Source: Aporhodopirellula rubra (GTDB taxonomy: Bacteria > Planctomycetota > Planctomycetia > Pirellulales > Pirellulaceae). From it: a stretch of 64,000 nt of DNA. The translations under genes and the position numbers were made by a program. Positions 37,030 to 46,940 of this stretch are shown here, piece after piece. Below the pieces are notes generated by a model. That model was not told where the DNA came from. It searched no databases and was given only the letters and a program-made list of their open reading frames with translations. The number at the start of each line of letters is the position of its first letter. The stretch's first letter is position 1. The DNA is taken from the NCBI RefSeq assembly GCF_014192335.1, contig NZ_JACHXU010000009.1, positions 1 to 64,000 on the forward strand, given 5' to 3'.

Positions 37030-37656
37030 TTAGGAATCGTTGGCCAAACGGTATTCCGTCACCATTCCCACGAGCTGAGCGACCGATTCAACGCACATGC
37101 GTTTGGTGATGTTACTGCGGTGCACTTCCACAGTCTTCGGTGAGATGTCGAGCTGATAAGCGATTTTTTTGGTCGCCATCCCGTCAACGACCAATCGCAT
37201 GATTTCCTTTTCCCGATCCGTCAGACCGTCTATCAGACGTCCAATTTCGTCGAGCCTGCGTTTCTTCACTCGTCGATTTCGGTCTTTCTCAATCGCAGCG
37301 GCAACACGATGTTTCAAGCATTCAATATCGAGCGGTTTTTCAAGGAAGTCGACCGCGCCCATTCGAAAACTCTGGGTCGCGTCTTGAATGCTGGCGTGCC
37401 CGGACATGAAAAGAATCGGGATGCGGATATCCCGTTCCCGCAGTTCCTCCTGAAGCCGATGTCCGCTCATACCGGTAAGGCACAGATCGAGTACCAAGCA
37501 TCCGACGTGATCATCCTGATACTGATCGAGAAAGTCTTCCGCCGATCGAAACGAAATTACGTGATGCCCGACTTGTTCGAGACACCGCACGACGCCCCGG
37601 AGGACAACGTCATCGTCGTCCACGACGTAGACAATTGATTGAATCTGCGAGTTCAT
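37030..37656 (-). CDS. FixJ-type response regulator with LuxR HTH
   Basis: This DNA-binding regulator of 208 residues has a REC domain (about 5-120: VYVVDDDDVV, phospho-Asp in CLVLDLCLTGMSG, Lys in FLEKPLD) and a LuxR-type helix-turn-helix (about 145-205: LTDREKEIMRLVVDGMATKK, then ISPKTVEVHRSNI). In FixJ-like proteins phosphorylation promotes dimerisation and promoter binding. ATG 37656 is used; an in-frame start at 37767 adds a poorly conserved tail. It precedes the multi-PAS kinase gene by about 280 bases on the same strand and is the natural partner for that PAS-rich kinase. Confidence 0.9.
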   Translation of the reverse strand: MNSQIQSIVYVVDDDDVVLRGVVRCLEQVGHHVISFRSAEDFLDQYQDDHVGCLVLDLCLTGMSGHRLQEELRERDIRIPILFMSGHASIQDATQSFRMGAVDFLEKPLDIECLKHRVAAAIEKDRNRRVKKRRLDEIGRLIDGLTDREKEIMRLVVDGMATKKIAYQLDISPKTVEVHRSNITKRMCVESVAQLVGMVTEYRLANDS

Positions 37657-38285
37657 GTCATAGATACTACTAGAGGTACCAAAGATCCGCTCGGTTGAAT
37701 TCGGCCGAGCATCGCCTGCTGTTGAGGTACGACTATAGCGATCGTATGAAATGTCGGGCTCGCCCACCAGCGGCCCGAAATCGAAGGCCCAAATCCCGAA
37801 GCCAGCCCACCAGCCCGACCCGCTTGCCCCAAGCGAATCGGACGTCCGACGACTGGGTTATGTCGGTACGCTGGTAGGTCGGCTGTATGCGTAAGGATCG
37901 GTCAAATTCGGCGCACTGGCACATAAGGGTTTCCCTATTCCGGCACTATTTCTAGCGTTTGTTGATTTGCGGGGAGCTAGTTATTGATACCTGAAGAGCA
38001 CAACCGCCATTCAAGGGGGTGTTTTTTCAGTGAATCAAAACGGGCACAGAACAACGGGCATCGATAAGGGGCACACCGATGAAACTCGGCAACAGATCAT
38101 CAAACTCGCAATCGTTGGCGGCGTTGACGTTTCGCCACATGCAACGACCAATAACCGGCACATGCTTTCAACCGAGACATCAATTCATGCGTTCGGCATC
38201 CGCTCCAAATACGCCGCCGGCGGCATACGCATCGCTGCCGATCGCACGATATCCCAAATGGCTCAGCCGCTAAAAGGGCCAATCC
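37657..38285. other. Divergent intergenic region between the FixJ and PAS genes
   Basis: These 629 bases hold no gene I can support. I see the word GCCCACCAGC twice between about 37760 and 37820, and a weak inverted repeat GCTCGG/CCGAGC (37689-37694 and 37705-37710). Frames near 38030-38425 overlap the downstream gene and look accidental. Both promoters must lie here, and the size suggests further regulatory sites. Confidence 0.35.
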
Positions 38286-39413
38286 ATGTATCCATCCATG
38301 TTTTTGCGAAGCAGCTTTTTCATGATCAATCGACGACTCTTCACCGGTCTCGTGCTAGTGAGTTCGTTACTTTTTCTGGTGCGTACCACGTTGCAAACCA
38401 GCACGAGCAATGCGCGAGTCGATAACACCACCGTGACAACATTGGACGCGACGTTGTCATCCACTCCGCCTTTCTTGCCGGTATTCTCGCAAACCGAACG
38501 CGTCTCTTACTTGCCGCTTTCGGTGTTAATCCTCGTGGGAGTTGTTTCGATCGTCGCGTACCGAACGCAAGACGCCGCGATGTCTCACGCGGCGAACCAG
38601 TCATACGGAATCGTGCCGCAACCGCCGGCGCATCAGCCATTGTTCAATGACCTTTCTCCTATCGCTTCAAACGGTCATACCGGCGCATTGGTTGAGTCAC
38701 ATCGCCAAGCAACGGATACGAATGCAATTGACTCCGCCGCAGCGGCGATGACGACGCAGACGGTACCGACAGACAATCTGGTGATGACGGAACCATTCCC
38801 CGCAAAGATGCGGACATTCCGTCGGGCAATCGAGCAAAGCCCCGCTTCGGTGATTATTACCGACTCCAAAGCACGAATCGAATTCGTAAACCCACAATTT
38901 GAAGAAGTCACCGGTTACTCCAGCGCCGAAGCGATCGGCAGGAGTCCTCGCATACTGAAATCAGGTGTTCATCCTCCTGATTTCTACGGATCGATGTGGC
39001 GAACACTTCTCGACGGAAAAGTATGGCGAGGTGAAATTTGCAATCGCCGTCGATCCGGTGAATTGTTCTGGGAAGACACCTCGATCACGGCGGTATTCGA
39101 CGATGACGGCAAGGTCGCCAACTACGTTGCGGTCAAAATCGATATCACTGAACGCAAGCAAATCGAAGAACAACTCGCCGCTCACGTCGACTCGCTCGAA
39201 AAAGCCAAACGAGAATTGGAAGAAATCAGCGAACACGAAAAGGCTACCAGCGAATCGCTGCAAGCGAGGCTGAAAGAACTCGAAGCATTCAATCGAATCG
39301 CAATCGGGCATGAAATGCAGATCATCGCTTTGAAAAAAGAGATCAACGAGATGTGTGCCGATACCGGCGATCCACCCAAATATGAAATCGCCAAATCGAA
39401 AACCGTAACATGA
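38286..39413 (+). CDS. Membrane PAS protein without output domain
   Basis: The 375-residue protein has two predicted membrane helices (about 18-36 and 74-94) enclosing a short external loop. A polar linker and one PAS domain follow (about 175-290: FRRAIEQSPASVIITD, NPQFEEVTGYSSAEAIG, NYVAVKIDITERKQIE), and a coiled coil ends near residue 345. The final stretch (LEAFNRIAIGHEMQIIALKKEINEMC) is the linker that in many sensor kinases joins a PAS domain to the next module, but here the protein simply ends. It may signal through protein contacts, perhaps with the nearby multi-PAS kinase, or be a truncated kinase. Confidence 0.8.
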   Translation: MYPSMFLRSSFFMINRRLFTGLVLVSSLLFLVRTTLQTSTSNARVDNTTVTTLDATLSSTPPFLPVFSQTERVSYLPLSVLILVGVVSIVAYRTQDAAMSHAANQSYGIVPQPPAHQPLFNDLSPIASNGHTGALVESHRQATDTNAIDSAAAAMTTQTVPTDNLVMTEPFPAKMRTFRRAIEQSPASVIITDSKARIEFVNPQFEEVTGYSSAEAIGRSPRILKSGVHPPDFYGSMWRTLLDGKVWRGEICNRRRSGELFWEDTSITAVFDDDGKVANYVAVKIDITERKQIEEQLAAHVDSLEKAKRELEEISEHEKATSESLQARLKELEAFNRIAIGHEMQIIALKKEINEMCADTGDPPKYEIAKSKTVT

Positions 39414-39596
39414 ACGGCGTAGACAACAAAGGACTCCAAGGACTCGTGGAATATCGCATTGAAGAAAAGGCGTGGAACGAGAACCCATCCTTGCAAACGC
39501 GTTAGGATGCCAGTGCGTCGTACACATCAGCGACCGCCACAATTCGCCCGCAGTCAGTCGACTCGACTTTCGCAGAAACTGGTCAAATCGAAACAC

Positions 39597-42145
39597 TCAC
39601 CGTTGCCACCGAATCAGGTCGAGTTCGAGTGGCACGTTGACAGATTCGTGTTTCGGAACGATACGCGGTGTGAAGTCAGCCACGGGACGCATGGCCGTCA
39701 CGGTCACCTGATAGGTCGCCCAATCCGGTTCGGAGCTCTTTGACGCGTCGAATCGGTTCATCTCTTGCCGAACAGGCGACTCGCCGTTGACACCGTCGGC
39801 ATACAGTTCGACTCGTACAGAGTTCGGATCGAGCCCGTCCAAATACACGTCAATTTCGAAGTGATGTCCGTCGCTATTCGAGCTGATTCGCAGCTCCCCA
39901 AACGCCAGCGAACTCCACTTCTCTCGCAGCGCCCGTTCCCAGTGGACAATATTGGTTCCCACCGTACCGCCGAGCGTGGATCGATTATGAAAGGCGATGG
40001 CGGCAGGCAGGTAATGCTGCTCGGTATATTCACGAACGGTGCGAGCGGCGGAATACTGCGGCGTCAGTCGTGACATGCTGGCCCGCATCCGTGCCAACCA
40101 TTTCGTCGGAATGCCTTGTTCATTGCGATCGTAAAACTCGGGCACGACTTCGTTCTCGAGCACGTTGTAGAGTTGCTCGGCTTCGTTGGCATCCCATGCC
40201 GGATCATCGCCGTGCTCTTGCCCGTCGCCGATCGCCCAACCGACTTCGGGCGTGTATGCCTCGGCCCACCAACCATCGAGTTCCGACAAGTTGATGCCGC
40301 CGTTGACCAACACCTTCATACCGCTGGTACCGCTCGCTTCCCAGGGACGCCGGGGCGTGTTGACCCAAACGTCGGAACCTTGAACAAGATGTTCGGTCAA
40401 CGACATGTCGTAATCGCTCAGGAAGATCACGTGCCGTCGAGCGACGGGATGCCGGATGAAGTCAATCCACTGGCGAATTAAGTCTTGCCCGGCTCTATCC
40501 GCCGGGTGAGCCTTTCCGGCAATGATCAACTGCACCGGACGTTCCGTGTTCGTCAACAAACGCAAGAGACGATCAGGGTCATCCAGTAACAAGTTTGGAC
40601 GTTTGTACGTCGCAAAACGACAGCAAAGCCGAGTGTCAACGTGTTCGGATCAAACAGGTGCTTGGCCTCTTCGACTTCTTCAGGGGATGATCCCGAACCG
40701 GCGAGCTGACGTGATAGACGGTGCCGTGCGTAGTCGACCAGCGCGTGCGTGGAATCCACCCGGAATTGCCACAGTTGTTCGTCCGAAACCTGGCAAATAT
40801 CGCACTCCAACGTTTCACTCGTCCCGAGCCATCGGTCCTTCCCGCACAAGTGTGTCCAGATATCGTCAGCCGCCGCGGAATCCCAACTCGGCATGTGCAC
40901 GCCATTGGTCACATGCCCCACCGGCACTTCCCATTCTGGCCAGTTCCGAAACAACGGCTCGAAGATGCGGCGGCTGACTTGGCCGTGCAAACGGCTGACA
41001 CCGTTGACGCTACCGCTGCCACGGATCGCCAAATAGGCCATGTTGAACGGTTCCGAATCATCGTCCGGGTTTCGCCGCCCGAGGGCCAATAGATCGCGAA
41101 CAGAAATGCCGAGCCTTTCCTGCGCATATCGCCTCAGATACAGCTCGATCAGATCCGGTGCAAAACGATCAAACCCCGCTTCCACCGCCGTGTGCGTCGT
41201 GAACAGATTTCCCGCACGCGTCACGGTCAACGCCACGTCGAATGGCTGTCCCGATGTCTCCATGAAACAACTGGCGCGTTCTAGCACCGCAAACGCGGCG
41301 TGGCCTTCGTTCAAATGACACACGTCCGGAACAATGCCCAATTCCTCCAGCAATCGCCAACCGCCGATGCCGAGAATCATCTCTTGCTTCAAACGCAAAT
41401 CCGGTCCACCGCCGTACAGTTCGCTGGTGATTCCTCGATGTTCCGGAAAATTCCCCGCGTCGTTGCTGTCGAGCAAATACAAGTTCACACGACCGACCTG
41501 AACCTGCCACGCACGCAACCAAACCGAGTAACCGGGCAGGCTAATTTTCAGTCGCAACCATTCTCCATCCGCGTCACGAAGCGGACGGATCGGCAATTGC
41601 CCGGGATCGTTATACGGATAGAGGGCTTGTTGTTGTCCCGCCGCATCAATGGCTTGTCGAAAGTAGCCTTGTTGATACAGCAATCCAACCGCGACTACGG
41701 GCACGCCCAAATCACTGGCCGCCTTCAGTTGATCGCCCGCAACATTCCCCAGCCCTCCGGAATAAATCGGTAACGCGTCGCTGAGCATGTACTCCATGCA
41801 AAAGTACGCCGCACACTTCAGCGGTGATTCGGCGTGTGTTTGTTGGAACCATGCCGGTTGCTCGGCCGTTTCCCGCCTCGCGTTTAATAGCTCATCGACT
41901 TTCGACCGAAACTCGGCATCATCGAGGACATGTTCGATTCGCTGACGCGAGACCGTTTGCAGCACCACCCAAGGATTGTGGGTGATCTCCCAAAGTTCTT
42001 CATCCAATCCCCGCCAAACCACATCGGTCGCGTGATTCCACGACGACCGCAGATCCAACGCCAACTCGGCCAGAGACTCAAAACCATCGATCTCGATGGG
42101 CAGGAGATCGTAAACCGGATGGACATGCCTTGGGTTGGCAGACAT
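39597..42145 (-). pseudogene. glgP: Alpha-glucan phosphorylase, interrupted by a -1 frameshift
   Basis: This is a phosphorylase of about 850 residues of the short GlgP type. It releases glucose-1-phosphate from glycogen or maltodextrin with pyridoxal phosphate. The first frame (42145 to about 40621) holds the N-terminal DUF3417-like domain, GGLGNVAGDQLKAASDLG, NEGHAAF and GHVTNGVHMPSW. The second frame (to 39597) holds RPWEASGTSGMKVLVNGG, including the PLP lysine. The frames join if one base (a G on the plus strand) is restored between 40621 and 40622, giving FARRFATYKRPN; as written the first frame ends 24 residues off course. Both halves look otherwise intact, so a sequencing error or a very recent mutation is likely. 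ATG 42145 starts two bases after the SpoIIAA-like stop. Confidence 0.85.
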
Positions 42146-42147
42146 GG

Positions 42148-42507
42148 CTATTCCGCCAACCAATCGCGAGCTTGGTCGATTTCGCTAACGTCGAAGTAGC
42201 GAATTTTGGCGGTCGTGAATGGTTTGCAGAACACCGCCATTCCTCGTTCCCATTTCTTCTCGCCGACAATCGCCAACCGTTCGATGTCATTAAAATGCTT
42301 GACGTCAAACTTGATGTCTTGCCACATCGCCCCGGCATCCCATCCGTGGAAATCGTGCATCGCGAAGAGGATCCGGATCTTACCGCACACTTCGATCTGG
42401 CGCTCCACCGAAGGCAAAAACAGTTCATAGGCTGCTCTGTCCAGTTTTCCCGTCACTTGAATTTCCAGATAGTTGCCTTCTTGAATTTCGCTGAGTTCAA
42501 CCGACAT
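42148..42507 (-). CDS. SpoIIAA-like (STAS-related) protein
   Basis: This protein of about 119 residues matches the SpoIIAA-like family of soluble proteins (EGNYLEIQVTGKLDRAAYE at the start, then FAMHDFHGWDAGAMWQDIKF and ERLAIVGEKKWERGMAVF). Members resemble STAS domains and are thought to bind lipid-like or protein partners; no defined reaction is known. ATG 42507 follows GAGGTGA at a good distance. The glucan phosphorylase start lies two bases after this stop, so translation of both is coupled, which links this small protein to glycogen or energy metabolism or to stress in this organism. Confidence 0.85.
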   Translation of the reverse strand: MSVELSEIQEGNYLEIQVTGKLDRAAYELFLPSVERQIEVCGKIRILFAMHDFHGWDAGAMWQDIKFDVKHFNDIERLAIVGEKKWERGMAVFCKPFTTAKIRYFDVSEIDQARDWLAE

Positions 42508-43095
42508 CACTTCACCTCATTACGTTTAATGGTTGTTAAGAATTGATCACGCGAAACGACGAAGCAGATGCAATGCCAAATCAAAATCCCCGCTAAATAA
42601 CGCATCGAACATGGACACGATGCGTGCACCCTGACAACGCATGTGCGAATATGGGCAGCGTGATGCAATATCTTTCGCGGTCTAAGCACTCGCCAAAAAA
42701 CCACCACTCGTTTAAAACAACGAGCGAGCAGAATGGCTCCCCGATGTCAGTGGCAAACTACCGGTGCGAATGAGGACCGTAGACAAGACCGGCGGAAACC
42801 TCTCGCTATTTCAGCACTCGAAACAAAGAAGAGACCAGATGATTCTCGAACTGTTGATTGACTAGCCCGCTGCGAAGTTGAGGGCTCTCGTTGTTCCCCT
42901 CGTTTGCGTATCGTGCTGAACATGACGCAATCACGAATCAACTTCTGAACAAATCAACAGCCCGCTCGCGACGAAACATCAACTGCGGTTCGCAATCCCA
43001 CCGATGCGAGTCTTCATTCATTGAAATAAGAAAGCGCACGACACCGGCAAACGATCCGAATACGCCTGCCCCTTTTTACTACCGGTTCCAAACTA
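42508..43095. other. Divergent intergenic region, no recognised gene
   Basis: About 588 bases separate the SpoIIAA-glgP operon (minus strand) from the PhyH gene (plus strand). Apart from the ribosome binding site of the SpoIIAA-like gene I see no conserved motif or strong hairpin. Short minus-strand frames here show no known domain. Confidence 0.35.
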
Positions 43096-44790
43096 GTGTT
43101 GAACGAAGTCCTTCGAAATCCTACACAGAGCAGGCTGCAGTCTCGAGGTTGGGCTGATCCAATTGAGTGCTTGACGGCGGCGCAAGCCGCGACGATGGCC
43201 GCGCACGTTCAGACGTTGAATCTCAAACCCGACGCCGCGTGGTCAAAGGACCTCGCCACAAGAGATCGATGGATCTGGGATCTGGCAAGTTCAGATTTGA
43301 TTCTGCAGCACATCCAACCGCTGCTCGGCGAGCACATCGTCCTATGGGGCAGTTCCGTGGTGACTCGCAAACCCGGGCAAGCACATCCGTGGCACTCGGA
43401 CATCGAGGTATGGGATGCGAACGAGACGGATGCGATCAGTGTTTGGATTGGGTTGGAGGCAACGTCCCGATCCTCTTCGCTGAGCTTTGTTGATGGATCG
43501 CATCGCGTGGGCGTTTCCGTTCAGGAGGCCGCGTCCGGATTGGCCCGTGACTCACGAACGAGTGATGCTATTCTGCAATTGGCTCGATCGCGTTGCGGCG
43601 GAGAGGCCGCCCTCAGCACTCCCGACGCCTGGGACGGTGCCATGTTGATGTTCGCCGGTGGGACTTGGCACGGCTCACTCAACACACGCTCCGATGGTAC
43701 CCGCGTCGCGTTACTGTTGCAGTTTGCTCGAGCAAAATTTCGCATCCGCCAACCCGATTGGTCGCAGCTCGATTGGCCCTTCCGCTTCAACGACAACGTG
43801 CCGCCGCCCGTATTGTGCATCAGCGGCGATTCCGAAATCGCACTTCAAGCCGGTAATCGTGTGGTCTCACCTCCACCGGCCAGCCCTCCGTCGATGTGGG
43901 ATCCCTCGATCAGCCTTTCGCACCTGCCGCCACAAGTCCACAGTTGGGATCCGCCGTTAGCAGTCGCCCCGGGAGGCGGCTGGCAACCGACGCTCAACTT
44001 CGAAGGCCACACACAAATTTTGCGAAAGATCAGTGCGCACGCCTCGACGCTCACCCCCGGCGAATTTCCGCACGACCTGCAACGCCACTCCGACGAAGAA
44101 CTCTTGCTCGTGCTGGCCGGTGAAGCGGAGTTGCACTACGCGACTGATCCGGACGATCCGTCACCACAGGCCATTCGCGTCGCCGCTGGAAATTTCGCTT
44201 ACTACCCGTCATACACCTGCCACACCATCTCCTGTCCGGCGGACGCTACTGAACCGGCACAATACATGATGTTGCGTTGGAATGCTCGTCCCGCATGGGG
44301 CCCAAAAACAACCGCAACGTTGATTCGTCAAAGACCATGGAGTCTTCACGATTTGTTTCCAGCGACGGGCCGTGGCTTTGCTTCACAGCTGATCGAAGAA
44401 GGCCCCACCACCTGCCTTCCGCACTTACACCTGCACGCCAGCACGGTCGAGTGCGGCAGCGGCTACCCCGCCCATGAAGATGAATACGACGTCGGCATTG
44501 TCCTTCTCGAAGGCACGATCGAAACCCTGGGGAAACATGTTCACGCTCCCGCGATCCTATTCCATCCGGCCGGAACCGCTCACGGATTGAAAGCCGTCAG
44601 CGAATCGCCCGCTCGCTACCTAGTGGCCGAGTTTCACCACCCACCGGATCCCGAACTGCCACCGCCACACGACTCCCGTCCATGTTTTCGCTCACCGCGA
44701 CACGGCATCTGGAATCGTACGCGACCGAGCCGAGACCGACTGAGCGCAAGTTTGCGATCCTGGTGGCAACAACTTTGGCTAAACCGATGA
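43096..44790 (+). CDS. Phytanoyl-CoA dioxygenase-like protein with two cupin domains
   Basis: This is a 564-residue fusion. Residues about 15-235 form a PhyH-type Fe(II)/2-oxoglutarate dioxygenase with HPWHSDIEVWD (metal HxD), GTWHGSLNTRSDGTR (distal His and the Arg that holds 2-oxoglutarate). Residues about 290-400 and 430-520 are two cupin folds (HDLQRHSDEELLLVLAGEAE; HEDEYDVGIVLLEGTIETLG). All iron ligands of the first domain are present. GTG 43096 starts the frame, without a good ribosome binding site; a longer start is possible. Its TGA overlaps the ATG of the glycosyltransferase (ATGA), so the two are translated together. The substrate is probably a sugar-linked or small hydroxylatable compound; this is inference. 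Confidence 0.85.
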   Translation: MLNEVLRNPTQSRLQSRGWADPIECLTAAQAATMAAHVQTLNLKPDAAWSKDLATRDRWIWDLASSDLILQHIQPLLGEHIVLWGSSVVTRKPGQAHPWHSDIEVWDANETDAISVWIGLEATSRSSSLSFVDGSHRVGVSVQEAASGLARDSRTSDAILQLARSRCGGEAALSTPDAWDGAMLMFAGGTWHGSLNTRSDGTRVALLLQFARAKFRIRQPDWSQLDWPFRFNDNVPPPVLCISGDSEIALQAGNRVVSPPPASPPSMWDPSISLSHLPPQVHSWDPPLAVAPGGGWQPTLNFEGHTQILRKISAHASTLTPGEFPHDLQRHSDEELLLVLAGEAELHYATDPDDPSPQAIRVAAGNFAYYPSYTCHTISCPADATEPAQYMMLRWNARPAWGPKTTATLIRQRPWSLHDLFPATGRGFASQLIEEGPTTCLPHLHLHASTVECGSGYPAHEDEYDVGIVLLEGTIETLGKHVHAPAILFHPAGTAHGLKAVSESPARYLVAEFHHPPDPELPPPHDSRPCFRSPRHGIWNRTRPSRDRLSASLRSWWQQLWLNR

Positions 44791-45902
44791 GATGGGCTTT
44801 CGTTTCCACACTCGGCTTCCCACCCGAACGCACCGGTGGTGCCCAAATGTCGGTACTCGCGATTTGCCGAGCGTTGAAATCCGCGGGTGACACAGTAGCG
44901 ATTGCCTGTATGCAAGAGATGCAAGAGGTCGTGGCCCAATCGTGCCGTCACACACTCATTCGGTATTTGAGACCGAACGCTCCACTGCATCATCAGCACG
45001 ACGGCATCGACCAATGGCGTTTTCGACGGTTGGAGGATACGGGGTGGGATGCATGGGCGGTGGCCCTCCGTCGCTGGCTCGCGTGGTTTGCCCCTGACGT
45101 AGTGGTCGTTGATGCCGGCCTGACTCGCGATGTCGCCGCGATACTGGCTGCGGATTACCGAACGGTTGTCTCGCTCAGAGACGTGGAGTTCCAAGCACAA
45201 ACTCAGCATTCAACGCCGCCGCCTTTTCCGACCAACGCGACCTACATCGCCAATTCCACATTCACCGCAACCCGCTTTCGCGAAGCCTTCAACCTTCCCG
45301 CAATGGTAATCCAACCTTGCGTCGCACGTCCTTGCTTCACCCGCGAGAAACCGATCACGCAGGAGGTACCTAGCCAGGGTGAAAAGATCCTATTCATCAA
45401 TCCTGATCCGCGAAAAGGTTGGGCACTGACACTGGAACTGATACGCCGACTTCCGCAATTTGTGTTTCGCATCCAGGAATCGTGGCCTCTGTGCCCCGAA
45501 GCTCACACCGCCGTGCAAGCCGAACTCGAAACGCTCCCGAACGCTGAATTCCATACCACCGTCGCGGACATACGTGATGCGTTCCAGGATGCCCGGTGTC
45601 TCATCGTCCCGAGCGATTGGGAAGAAGCCTGGGGACGAGTAGTGACCGAAGCTCAAATCTTCGGCCTCCCCGTCATCGCCCGTGCCATCGGCGGCCTTCC
45701 CGAATCCGTGGGCAACGGCGGACTCCTCCTAGCGCCCGAAACTGATTTCGGCGGCTGGACCAATGCGATCTCTTCCGTCATGACGGACGATGCACTGCGA
45801 AACAAATTGATTCACCAGGGAAAAACCCATGTCGACACACACCTGGTCTCACCCGCAATCCAAGCCGCCCAACTACGCGAACTGGTGCGTTGCCCGGCAT
45901 GA
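44787..45902 (+). CDS. Group 1 glycosyltransferase (GT4-like)
   Basis: This protein of about 371 residues has the two-domain GT-B plan. The N-terminus FVSTLGFPPERTGGAQMSVL is the donor-side opening with a glycine loop. The C-terminal domain has ILFINPDPRKGWALTLELI, CLIVPSDWEEAWGRVVTEAQ (the ExxxxE motif) and GLPVIARAIGGLPESVGNGG, typical of GT4 retaining enzymes. No membrane segment is seen. ATG 44787 overlaps the stop of the PhyH-cupin gene, so the two form an operon that may modify one metabolite or glycan. Neither donor nor acceptor can be told from the sequence. Confidence 0.88.
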   Translation: MRWAFVSTLGFPPERTGGAQMSVLAICRALKSAGDTVAIACMQEMQEVVAQSCRHTLIRYLRPNAPLHHQHDGIDQWRFRRLEDTGWDAWAVALRRWLAWFAPDVVVVDAGLTRDVAAILAADYRTVVSLRDVEFQAQTQHSTPPPFPTNATYIANSTFTATRFREAFNLPAMVIQPCVARPCFTREKPITQEVPSQGEKILFINPDPRKGWALTLELIRRLPQFVFRIQESWPLCPEAHTAVQAELETLPNAEFHTTVADIRDAFQDARCLIVPSDWEEAWGRVVTEAQIFGLPVIARAIGGLPESVGNGGLLLAPETDFGGWTNAISSVMTDDALRNKLIHQGKTHVDTHLVSPAIQAAQLRELVRCPA

Positions 45903-46209
45903 GAGCCTCCCTCGGGATCGAACGATTCGGCTTCTCGCATCCGCCTCTTCACCGGCCGCTTGCTTGACCTCCGGTTCACATCCTACACACGACACGAGAA
46001 GAAACGCACGGCCGCGCTGAGACACATTGCTTAGACAACCACGACTTCAACGATGACGGCACACCAACCGCTTCCAGCTTTGCTTACATTTTCAAACTGC
46101 AAACTGGCCACCCTGCAAACATAAGTTGATCGAAAAATAACCACGACTCCACCGAGCAAACTGCTTTCCGTGGCGTGTATCGAGTTCCGCGCCTTCAGAA
46201 TCCAACGCC
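45903..46209. other. Intergenic region without a recognised gene
   Basis: These 307 bases lie between the glycosyltransferase and the methyltransferase on the same strand. No hairpin followed by a T-tract and no coding frame with a known motif is visible. The methyltransferase start has only a weak ribosome binding site. Confidence 0.35.
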
Positions 46210-46899
46210 ATGACGAACCCAAGCTCAGAATCCCCCTTCTCCGATCCCGATGCGGTCGCACGATATGCCGAAGGACCTCCGCGCATTGTGCCCGGTTACG
46301 CGGCGTTGCTCCGCATGACCACATTGCTGTTAGAAGAACGCGTACCGAGCAACGGACGGGTGCTGGTATTGGGCGCGGGTGGAGGACTCGAACTGAAAAC
46401 GTTTGCGCAGGCCCAGCCGACATGGTCGTTCGACGGTGTGGATCCCGCGGCCGAGATGCTGAAACTGGCCGAGCAGACTCTCGCCACACACTCCCCACGC
46501 GTTCAATTACATCATGGCTATATCCATGATGCTCCCGCCGGTCCGTTCGATGCAGCGACTTGCGTTTTGACCATGCACTTCGTCGCCCCCGAAGAGCGAC
46601 AAGGCACGATCGACGAAGTTCACCGCCGCTTGAAACCAGGTTCACCATTTGTGATGGCTCACCTGAGCACTCCCGAAGGCGAACGAGAACGGGAAACGTG
46701 GCTATCACGATATGCCGCCTTCACCGTCGCCTGCGGTACCGACCCTGAAAAAGCACAAGCAGCTCGCACAGCCATCGCATCACGATTGACGATCCTCTCA
46801 CCCGAGCAAGATGAAGCCACCTTGCGGGACGCAGGCTTCTCCGACGTGAGTCTTTTCTACGCCGGCTTCGCATTTCGCGGTTGGGTAGCGTACGCATGA
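46210..46899 (+). CDS. SAM-dependent class I methyltransferase
   Basis: The 229-residue protein has a standard Rossmann methyltransferase core: motif I VLVLGAGGGLELKTF, the acidic strand end FDGVDPAAEML (motif II), FDAATCVLTMHFV (motif IV) and RLKPGSPFVMAHLS. This type methylates small molecules; substrate specificity is not visible. It begins with a short polar piece and ends in AFRGWVAYA, as in many small methyltransferases related to UbiE. The gene is tail to tail with the 57-residue lipoprotein gene on the opposite strand; two small palindromes lie between them. Confidence 0.85.
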   Translation: MTNPSSESPFSDPDAVARYAEGPPRIVPGYAALLRMTTLLLEERVPSNGRVLVLGAGGGLELKTFAQAQPTWSFDGVDPAAEMLKLAEQTLATHSPRVQLHHGYIHDAPAGPFDAATCVLTMHFVAPEERQGTIDEVHRRLKPGSPFVMAHLSTPEGERERETWLSRYAAFTVACGTDPEKAQAARTAIASRLTILSPEQDEATLRDAGFSDVSLFYAGFAFRGWVAYA

Positions 46900-46940
46900 C
46901 GCTTATCAAAATCACCAACCATCGCAAAACATAGCCGCTC

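Noticed and set aside
38030-38425. Plus-strand frame of about 131 residues before the PAS gene
   Set aside because: It runs into the PAS gene in another frame and has no recognisable domain.
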